Part shown: in pieces, positions 55,707-64,000 of the stretch | Layout: each line of letters opens with the position of its first letter | Position numbering within the stretch: position 1 is the first letter of the stretch | Origin: a candidate division SR1 bacterium | Lineage (GTDB): Bacteria > Patescibacteriota > Gracilibacteria > Absconditabacterales > Absconditicoccaceae | DNA: 64,000 nucleotides | NCBI GenBank assembly: GCA_007115995.1 | Contig: SKJI01000013.1 | Span: forward strand, 1-64,000 | Reading direction: 5' to 3' | Made by a program: the position numbers and the translations under genes | Notes under the pieces: model-generated | What the model saw: the letters and a program-made list of their open reading frames with translations, nothing else | The model's database searches: none | What the model was told of the DNA's origin: nothing

Positions 55707-56651
55707 ATGAAGAGCATACTTCCACATCTCCTTGCAAAAAAAACACGACAACGCATATATAAAACATCACGTCCTCGTTTTTGGCTCTATACAACAGGAC
55801 CGTTTATCTTGGGAATATGATGATCTGAAATTTTATGGACAGTTAGTTTTGGGAACCTTCCAGTAATACAAACTGTCACCATTGTATGCGTCATCCTCGC
55901 ATGATTGTTTTATTTCCTCTTTCCGGCAAATCTACGAATCTACGGACTCAACGACATTGCTGATGGAGACACAGACAAACGAAATCCAAAAAAAACAGAC
56001 TACGAACAAGCAGTAACAGAAACAGCTATCAAACCATTACTCGCGCTAATTCTGCTCACAACGCTAGGAACGGTTGGTGTTGTTTGATGAATACTATGGA
56101 TATGAGATGTTGGGTATACAATAGCATATAAAGAACTACTCATGATGCTTGGATTACTTTTGTTGAGCAGCGCAATTTACTCCCTCCCACCAATAAGAGC
56201 AAAAGCGAAACCATTTTTTGATGGAATAACTAACGTCTTATATATCATCCCATGAGTAATTGGCTTTTTGTTGTTTGGATGAACACTCCAAAGTGTGTTA
56301 TGGCTGTGATTTCTTGCATGATGGTGTTGGAGTATCGCAATGCATACCTATAGTGCAATCCCTGACATAGAACCAGACGAAGCTGCATGATTACTCACTA
56401 CGGCAGTACTCCTCTGAAAAAAATGAACCTTACTCTACTGTCTCCTCATGCGAACAGTGGCAGCACTTTTGGCAATTCTCGCACTTCCTCATCTCATCCG
56501 GTTTTTTCTTGCATGCTTCATGGTCTATGCAACAATGATTATGAGATCATGGTACGGCTCAGTATTTTCACTCTACAAAAAATTTCCCCTCATCAACGGG
56601 CTTATTTGATTTATTTTGTTTTGGTTGTTAGTATTGTTGCAGATGTTTTAG
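55707..56651 (+). CDS. UbiA-family prenyltransferase, probably lycopene elongase
   Basis: 314 residues, eight or nine transmembrane helices. The first Asp-rich motif is NDIADGDTDKRNPKK near residue 82, and the second AIPDIEPDEAAG near residue 222, as in UbiA enzymes. In C50 carotenoid clusters a UbiA protein (LyeJ, CrtEb) adds C5 units to lycopene. The place between crtB and cruF supports that role. Other UbiA substrates (quinones, lipids) remain possible. Confidence 0.8.
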
Positions 56652-56693
56652 GGTTTTCAACAGATACATATATATCAATCCCACTCCATCACC

Positions 56694-57353
56694 CTATCCA
56701 AACAGAAAGAAAAATGCACTCACATACATCGTCATGATAACTAACCCAGTATAACGCAAATATTTATCTCAGAGCAATAAAGGACTGAGCGCACGGAAGA
56801 TGAAGGTACTGAGCGTTCAGGTAAGAATCCATCACAAAAAATTACTTCGTGGCACATTGTATCGTGGCTGTAATCACTGCCAAACAAGATTGTGATACGA
56901 CCGTAATCATTGATGAACAGCGACAGGATCGAGAAAGAGGTCAACCATCATCAAGAGTACTCATCATGAAAACGCGTATAACAAGGGCTGTTTCCAACCG
57001 ACTGTTCGCTGTGTGATCGTTACGACCAAAATCGGTCGTATCATCACCAATAACCATGGAAACGTCCCAAGAAATTGTGGTCACACATACGATGAGTATC
57101 TAAAACATCCATATGGAAAACACGTTGTGATACCAATATATTCGATCAAAATTCCAAACACTCACACCGCACCAATTCACAACAACTGCTTCCATCAGTA
57201 CTGTTTTCGTACATAAGCGACTAATATAATAAACAAGACTGATACGCCTAGCATCGTATACGGTACGGTTTCATCACTAATCGGCGTAAAGCTCATTCAC
57301 CACCCGATAATAATTCAAACAGCGACAAGGAGCATAAATCTTTGGAAGGACAT
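56694..57353 (-). CDS. cruF: CruF-like carotenoid hydratase (DUF422)
   Basis: 219 residues with seven or so transmembrane helices. The family signature is seen in VDLFLDPVAVHQG near residue 145 and NVPRSNFLGWILTGTLS near 175, and in IGITTCFPYGCFRYSSY near 75. CruF hydrates the ends of acyclic carotenoids, including bisanhydrobacterioruberin in haloarchaea. The start was taken at the first ATG; the frame stays open about 17 codons upstream. It is convergent with the UbiA gene and follows crtI by 48 bases. Confidence 0.82.
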
Positions 57354-57401
57354 CGTTCGTAGTGAAACAATAAAACCTTGGTCAAGTACCAACGTAACCG
57401 T

Positions 57402-58868
57402 TTAGTGTGTAGCAATTCTATCAGTTGCTAACTTTCCACTTATCAAACACATTGGCATTCAAATTCACGGATTGGTATATCATCATGCGTAGAAAAGATT
57501 TTTGACTTTCTTGCTTTTGGTGTTTGGTCTCAATAGTGCTGTTTGTAGCAACGTATGAGCAAGTCACAACGCAGATCACTGATACGCGTTATAACGTTGT
57601 TCAAAATCCTTGACTGAAAACATATGTTCTTGGACGATACGATCAGCAAATGATTCACCAATAGACTGTTCAATACCAGTGATTACTTTGTCTCTGTATG
57701 CTTTTGTTTGTGGTTCATCAAGATAGACTCCAGGAGGAAATGGGACTAGCACAAACAAGTTTTCGAATCATTCAGGAGCGACCGTCTTGTCAGTCTTGGA
57801 CGGGCAGCAAATATATAATGACGGATCAGTTGGCGCAACTTTTTCTGTAAAAATTTCAGCAAAATTACGATCCCAATCTTTACTAAACAAGAGTGTATGA
57901 TGATCGAGATTTTCTACTGTTCACTGAACACCCAAGTATAAAATAAACCCACTTGGTGCCATCACTTTCTTTTCTCGGTATGATGCTGGATAGGTCTGTC
58001 GTTGTGGTTGGAGGAGATGTGTTTCTGTCCATCGATAATCAGCATTTGAAATAATATAATCACTCGCAATCGGAACACCTCAGACGATCATCTGCGTTGC
58101 ACGACCGTGATCGACCTCTATCGCTGTCACTTCAGCATTTGTGTGAAACTTCACACCAAACTCATCAGCAAGTTTGACAAGTCATTGAATAATTGCATTG
58201 ATTCAACCATCAGGGTAATATACACCCATTCCAAAATCTACATGCGACATAATATTGTACAAAGCAGGTGCATCCTTAGGTGCTGTGCCCAAAAATACCA
58301 ATGGATATTGCATAATTTGCTGCATTTCTTGACTAGAAAACCACTTTTTGACATATGAATCCATTTTTTCAAACACACGCATTTTTGCTCATTCCGTTGC
58401 CATTCTCCACGTAAAAAAATCAAACACGCTATCGTAATTTTTGATCACAAACTCTTTCATTGCTATCTCGTACTGATACGCAGCACGGTCGAGATATTGA
58501 TACAGTTTGTCAGTTGATCATGGTTCAAGCGACTCAAACAGTGTTCTGTTTTTCTCAAGATCATCATAGACACGCGCAACCTTATCAGTATCCTTAAAAA
58601 AGATCTTGTACGATGGACTGAGTTTGGTAATCGTGAGATAGTCTTCTCTTTTCTTTCCAAACTGCTCAAAAAACGACTCAAACAGATCAGGCATCAAATA
58701 CCAACTCGGTCACATATCCCATCTAAATCAATCATGCTCAAACACACTCGCTCTCCCTCACAACTGTTCATTTTTCTCATACACAACAACTTCATGCCCA
58801 GCATACGCTGCATGAATTGCAGCTGATAATCATCAAAATCACGATCATATAATAGAAACTTTTGCCAT
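57402..58868 (-). CDS. crtI: Phytoene desaturase (CrtI family)
   Basis: 488 residues. Rossmann motif SIIGSGFGGLSAAIHAAYAG at the start, VVVYEKNEQLGGRASVFE near 28, and DMGPSWYLMPDLFE near 52. The C-terminal FYAGGYTNPGIGMPMCLISG near 458 is the bacterial phytoene dehydrogenase signature. Four TGA glycines fall inside the first motif. It makes lycopene by successive desaturations, or acts on elongated carotenoids. It lies upstream of cruF on the same strand. Confidence 0.93.
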
Positions 58869-58972
58869 ATCTTCTCAAACAGCTACATGTACACACCAAC
58901 GCAGTACACCCAAATAAAAACACATACTTGTTATATAGTGATTACAGTGAGATTATCAATGAGTGGTAGTGA

Positions 58973-59560
58973 TTATTGTGAAAGGTGATTGATACAATTA
59001 CGTTTAAGGAAAGTAAATCATTGTGAAAAGTCTCATTCTACAATTGTCACTGAAGTATTTTTTAATTTTTCTAATGTATTAAATTGCTCAACAGGTATTC
59101 ACTCAATTTGGGCAATCATACTTTTGATAAAAAATCAATGCGATACAATTAGGAAAGTACCTTCTGCATCGTAATGTTTCTGGAGATAAGCTAGGAATTT
59201 CTTAGATCTCATAAAAAGTTCATGATCAGTTTCTCAACAATTCATAGGAGACATATCACGATCCATATTGAAATATTCTTCACGAGGTCTTCATTCAAAA
59301 TCTCAAAACGATCTCTCTCTTAATAACTCTAAATATGTTACGGTAATTCAATCATGATAGGTAGCAAGTAATTTCGTTGTATCAACTGCTCTTTGTAAAT
59401 CACTTGAATAGATATAATCAATTTTAGTAGTGGCAAGACTTCTTGCAAGAGATTTCGCTTCTTGTATTCAACGTTCAGATAAAATTCATGGTATATGACC
59501 TTGCAATATTCCTGCTTGATTTTCAAGCGTTTCTCAATGCCTTACAAAGATTAACTTCAT
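58973..59560 (-). CDS. Histidine phosphatase family protein (PhoE/GpmB-like)
   Basis: 195 residues. MKLIFVRHGETLENQAG carries the RHG catalytic motif. IYSSDLQRAVDTTKLL near residue 57, LLRERSFGDFEGRPREEY near 83, and FLIVSHGFFIKSMIAQ near 148 with the second His complete the fold. It could dephosphorylate a prenyl or sugar phosphate, but the substrate is unknown. It lies within the carotenoid cluster. Confidence 0.85.
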
Positions 59561-59719
59561 ATGAAATGATAGAGAATAAATATCAGAGAGTAGACCAAAA
59601 CATAATATATCAAATAAATAAAATATATCAATACATTATTAGAAATCTCCGAAAAATTACTTTTACAATGATGATATATAATCTCTTGTTATTCCACCAC
59701 CAATCTATAGAAACAGACA

Positions 59720-60754
59720 ATGAAACGAAAAGAATTTATTACCGTCTTTGACAAACAGTTTGCAACGTTTTTGGATGAACAGTGTGCATCAGTACATAGC
59801 CATTTTTCTGATGATACATTTCAAGCACTTACCAACTATATCAAACAATTTCACCAAGGTGGGAAAAGAATTAGACCATATCTCGTCTATCTCCTCCATC
59901 AAGGATTTGGATGAACCCATGAACATATCTTGCAACTATCAATGAGCAACGAGCTTATTCATCTCTTTGCGCTGATCCATGATGATATTATCGATAAATG
60001 AACAATCAGACACAACATACCCACCTATCATCTGCATGCTGCAGCTCTCTACAAAGACGACCATATTTGAAGCGCACAAGCAATGTTACTGTGAGATCTT
60101 GTCTATACACGAGCATGGAAAAACGTACTAAAATATTGTGATAACATATCTATCATGCAATTAATCATTAGTCTTGCAGAAGAAGTCGTGATCGGAGAGA
60201 TGATTGATGTCCATATGTCAGCAAGCCAACATCTCTACACTGCAAAAGAAATTCTCTTCAAAGATAAAATTAAATCATGATACTATACGTTTACAAGACC
60301 TATGATGCTTGGTGCAAAGCTTGCAAACGTTGAACAAACAACACTCGATCACGTTGAAGCGCTTGGTAACAATATTGCAACAGCATTCCAACTCAGAGAT
60401 GATCTTATGGATTGTATCGATACGCACGCCAACAAAACAACATTTTCAGACCTTCAAGAATGAAATCAAACTATTCTTCTCCATAACACCCTTGTAGCAA
60501 TTACCGAATCTGAACGCGAATATATTCTCAACAACCGTTGAAAAAAACTCGATGCAGACACTATCAGCATTATCCAGTCTCTTATCAAAAAAAGTTGAGC
60601 ACTTCAAGAAACCGCACAGCTGATTAATCACCATCTTGCTCTTGCAACAGAACAACTTGCTGATTTACCACTCATGCATCAGACAGCAAAGGATGCATTA
60701 CAGGATATTATCACCTATCTAAAAATATCTGAAGAGACCTTAAAACTTTCTTAA
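59720..60754 (+). CDS. Polyprenyl diphosphate synthase (trans, GGPP-type)
   Basis: 344 residues. GGKRIRPYLVYLLHQGFG near residue 46 binds diphosphate. The first Asp motif is LIHDDIIDKGTIRH near residue 87, and the second is FQLRDDLMDCID near residue 232. It makes the C20 precursor for carotenoids, or longer chains. The residues before the first Asp motif (NELIHLFALIHDD) include Phe/Leu rather than bulky pairs, so the chain length is not predictable by eye. It is divergent from the histidine phosphatase gene. Confidence 0.88.
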
Positions 60755-60817
60755 CAAAACTCTTAAGCAAATCTTCTAACTGATGAATTTTTTTTCTCAT
60801 ATGTATAGTCTATTCTT

Positions 60818-61519
60818 TTATACAAACTCTGCCTGAGTTTTGTGAGCATCTGGATTATAACAAGAAAACAGCAAAGAAATAATATCAGTCAATGATAATC
60901 TTTGTGCTTCAACTCACAATCATTTCAATGAGTCACTAATCACAGCGACTCTCGTATCGAGATATTTTTGGTTTTTGAGGAATATTCTATATCTTTCGAC
61001 AACTTTTTCAGGAGTGTCTACTGCACTCATTGCATCAAGAAACTTTTGCCATCGTGGTTTTTTGATACCATCTTCATCTTTTTCAGCTGGATAATATGGA
61101 ATAACGATATAGAAATGTTTGATAAAAAGTAAACCTTGTTGTTTATTAATATCATCAAGAAAGTCTATATATCATTCTCATTGCTCTTTGAGCAATCATG
61201 TATCAAGAGCATCGATATTTCATCTCATATAATTAATATAATCAGAAAGTTCTAAATAATCATTACGCACCAGTATTTGAATAGGGAATCATAATCAATT
61301 AATGAATTTTTTGTATTGTTCTACTATTGCTTCTTGTTCTTCATAGTTTCTTAAATCAATATTGACTCAAGTAAGTTTGACAATTGCTCTTATAGATCCA
61401 TCCTTCATAATCAAGGTATTTCATTTAATTTCAGAAATAGGCAACATTGTTTCTGTATTAAAAACATTGTTTTCTTTTCATTGTTTGATTTTAGATTTTT
61501 CTTTATTAAATCAGAACAT
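60818..61519 (-). CDS. TraC-like N-terminal domain protein of a type IV secretion system
   Basis: 233 residues. ENNVFNTETMLPISEIKG, DGSIRAIVKLTGVNIDLRN and FPIQILVRNDYLELSDYIN near residues 20-105 match the N-terminal module of TraC/VirB4-type ATPases that CPR bacteria often code as a separate small protein. The Walker ATPase half is not in this window. The start is the most upstream ATG. It is followed on the same strand by two pilin-like genes upstream at 61541 and 62056. Confidence 0.7.
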
Positions 61520-61540
61520 TATACATTTATAAGAATAAAA

Positions 61541-62056
61541 CTACACATCTATATCAACTTTTACTTGGAAGAATATATCAAAAAGTTGACTAACAATAAT
61601 TCGTGCCAATCAGATAACAAAGAGTGCAAGTATTGCTATTCATGCCATCTTGCGAGCCTCTTTGAGTCATTCTTCATCACTACTTCTAAAGACCATTTTA
61701 TAGAATGCGTAAATCAAGACAGTAAGAGCAAGTAATCAAATAACTGCCAATAACCAATTGATAACCTCTAACACATAATTTGTTGCCCTTTGTTCTCATT
61801 CAAGATCAATACCAAATGCTTGTTGAATTTGTTCTGAAACACCATCAGTTGGATTTACTGCATCGTCTCTAATAAGAACACCGAAATCTATTGCCTCCTG
61901 TCATGTTTGATTGTCAGATCAATAAGGAAACTCTGTAGGAATAGTATAAGCAAATAATCATCATACTAAGAAAAAACTCATTATCATACTCAATATGATT
62001 TTTTTCAGACTGCTACAATAAGAAAGAACTATGCCGTTACATCTATCTCTTTTCAT
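61541..62056 (-). CDS. VirB2/TrbC-like pilin (copy A)
   Basis: 171 residues. A signal peptide (ILSMIMSFFLVGGLFAYT) is followed by a soluble spacer, then two transmembrane helices (VINWLLAVIGLLALTVLIYAF and GIAILALFVIGLARIIV) joined by SSDEEGLKEARKMA. The GxxEExxKxxR-type loop between helices is characteristic of VirB2-type pilins. It overlaps its upstream neighbour as TAATG, a coupled arrangement, and precedes the TraC-like gene. Confidence 0.7.
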
Positions 62057-62565
62057 TATGTTACAAGTAAGGTAATAAGCCAAAAAACAATACTCACTAA
62101 GAACCAAGCTAAAGCGATTCATAAAATAGCTATCATTGCTGTTCTAATTCACGATCGTCATTTTTTAATTTTTTCTTCGTCTCAAGCTCAGGTGACAACA
62201 AGCATACCATGATATATTAAATAGATCAGCATTACTAGTCACGATATTCACAATACTCGATTCAAAAATCATGTCCATGCCCTTGTAAATTCAGTCCATG
62301 CCTCAGCAGTTGAACTAATTTCACTAAAAAAAATACTATCATCTCCGCTTGTATCACCAATTCACTCTCATATCGCACCAGTCCCATCTCTCAATGGATT
62401 CTCACTTTCTCTTATTGTTTGTCCAATCACGTCTTCTTGTTGTTGTGTCAAAATTGTTCTTCACTCTCTGAGCGGATAGTCTAATCATGCATACACTAAA
62501 AATCATGATAAGATCCAAATGCATAGCATCATAATTGTAATAACTCAACGAAGATATGAGACCAT
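62056..62565 (-). CDS. VirB2/TrbC-like pilin (copy B)
   Basis: 169 residues. A signal peptide (LCIWILSGFLVYA) leads to a spacer of about 75 residues, a helix (VLGISGLVMLIYLIYHGMLV), the loop GAGDEEKIKKGRSGI, and a second helix (IAILGIALAWFLVSIVFWLI). It is paralogous to the next gene in layout. The stop codon shares a base with that gene's ATG. Confidence 0.72.
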
Positions 62566-62631
62566 AAATAATCTAGTAAGATAAAGAGTACTTACTGAAT
62601 TATATGGAAAAAAATTGGATTTGTCAAAAAA

Positions 62632-64000
62632 CTAGGCTGTATGCAGAGTATTTAAGTAACTCTTTAATCTCAGAAGACTTTCTTCTTTTCATAGGAGATA
62701 CAACATCTCAAATGCTCATGGGCTCGCTTCTACTCAGGTGAGCATAGCTCTCAATGGCCACAAGACTTGTCCATTTTTGAGTCATTGCGTTTGTATAAAA
62801 TCTATCAATAACTCTTTGATTGTTTCTTCAGTTCGTTGTGCATCACTGAGGGACTCAAGCATATGTATGCATGCATGCAACATCCCATGTACCAACTCAT
62901 TAGTTACTCACATTTTTTCTTTATTGACTAGAGTTTGTTCAACTGGTTTTCTCAAAAAGAAGTAATCGCAGTACTCCTTAAACTGCTCAAAGGTTTGTAT
63001 TCTTACTTTAATATACGGAGCAAATTGCAACCAATAGTCACGATCTGATGATTCTATAATACCCTTCCAATGTTCATCACCATACAAGTAAAGATAGTCA
63101 ATCAACTTCTCTATAAACTGTTGATTATCCATCGCTTTGAGATATTCACTATTAAACCACAACGCACGTTTGAAGTCATACACAGCATTAGCCTTCTGGA
63201 CTCTCTCCATAGAAAAATGCTCAATCAGTTCATCAACCGTAAAGAATTCTTTGTCTGTTCATGGATTCCATCCAATCATCGCTATAAAATTCAAAATCGC
63301 TTCCGGCAAAAATCACGCTTCTCTAAACTGATGCACCAAGATCAAGCCAATATTGGTATCTCTCTTGGACATTTTCTTTCCCGACGGATTGAGCATCAGC
63401 GGCAAATGTGCAAACTCTGGCAATGAAAATCATAATGCATTATACAACACGATCTGTTTCGGTGTATTTGATAAATGTTCTTCTCATCTAATCACATACG
63501 TAATTCCTTGTAAATAATCATCAACTACATTTGCCAAATAATACGTCGGTACACCATCTGATTTAACAATCACAAAATCACCAAACTGCTTCATTGCAAA
63601 TAATGTTTCACCTTTGACTCAGTCTACAAACGTAATAGTCTGGTCGACAGGGACTTTACATCTAATAACAGGCTTGCGTCATTCCTCTACAAAACAAGCA
63701 AGTTGTTCTGGTGTATATGATTGCTCTCTATAGTTGAATGGTTGTTTATTTTGTGCTGCAAGTTCTCTCATAGCTTCAAGCTCTTCTGCAGTTTCCCATG
63801 CATAATACGCGTCTCCTTGATCGATGAGTTGCTGAACCCATTTATTGTAAATCTCCAAACGTTGCATCTGATAATACGGACCCATCCCATCATCTTTTTC
63901 AGGCCCTGCATCCCAATCAAGCCCAAACCAACGAAACGAATCGAGAATCTCTTGCTCGTAAATCTTGGTCGACCTCGCCAGATCAGTATCTTCAATCCTC
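62632..64000 (-). CDS. gltX: Glutamyl-tRNA synthetase, 5' end outside the window
   Basis: About 456 C-terminal residues of the class I enzyme are visible, running to a TAG stop; the N-terminal HIGH region lies beyond 64000. [18 protein letters not shown] and [19 protein letters not shown] open the visible part. [16 protein letters not shown] near mid-protein and the KMSKR loop [15 protein letters not shown] follow. The C-terminal anticodon-binding domain is complete. It serves both tRNA-Glu and, if GatCAB exists, tRNA-Gln. Confidence 0.93.

Overview
The window reads coherently only if UGA is translated as glycine (NCBI genetic code 25), the code of Absconditabacteria (SR1) and Gracilibacteria (BD1-5) in the Patescibacteria/CPR. 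About 67 protein genes can be followed from ATG to TAA or TAG with in-frame TGA at conserved glycine positions: P-loops, Rossmann GxGxxG, the RNase J HGHLDH motif, the ATPase GDGINDAPA. No gene I followed ends in TGA. A tRNA whose anticodon reads UCA, with a glycine-type discriminator base, lies at 32818-32891 on the minus strand and explains the code. Read with the standard code, almost every gene looks like a string of 60-120-residue fragments. The DNA is AT-rich and Shine-Dalgarno motifs are nearly absent. All gene ends were read by eye and are limited by that.

Layout. 215-8845: nucleotide kinases (cmk, adk, pyrH), a very large secreted protein with calcium-binding repeats and a UGA-encoded glycine tract, dprA, an M23 peptidase, a small heat-shock protein, signal peptidase and ssb. 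8984-13000: tRNA-Leu, a YdjC-type deacetylase, a TrmB regulator and a 596-residue Cys-rich protein. 13207-18247: two secreted proteins and two murein lytic transglycosylases (MltG and an SLT lipoprotein). 18431-25495: flavoprotein, RNase J, methyltransferase, a pilin-like protein and dnaX. 25605-31994: a minus-strand ribosomal block (rpsI, rplM, rplQ, rpoA, rpsD, rpsK, rpsM, rpmJ, infA, rplU, tRNA-Leu, rplT, rpmI, infC). 32122-32891: a cluster of five tRNAs including tRNA-Gly(UCA). 33012-36393: a papain-like hydrolase and oligoendopeptidase F. 36538-40461: a copper operon (HMA-SafE-type protein, CopA, CsoR) behind a probable CsoR operator. 40486-47552: pseudouridine synthase, FemAB, a WG-repeat lipoprotein, argS, and a sigma-like protein with long extensions. 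47956-53278: two large unrecognised proteins, a DUF4153 membrane protein and a small unknown. 53636-60754: an SLH-type protein and a carotenoid cluster (crtB, a UbiA prenyltransferase, cruF, crtI, a polyprenyl diphosphate synthase). 60818-62565: TraC-N and two VirB2-like pilin genes. 62632-64000: gltX, cut by the window end.

The most unusual content is: the carotenoid set, whose combination suggests an acyclic C50 (bacterioruberin-like) pathway; a dispersed structured repeat of about 160 bp with terminal inverted repeats, in five copies plus a fragment; a 50-codon stretch in which all 27 glycines are UGA; and the pair of unknown proteins beside the extended sigma-like factor. The many secreted adhesin-like proteins, murein hydrolases and VirB2/TraC genes suit a small host-attached or predatory cell, but that lifestyle is inference.
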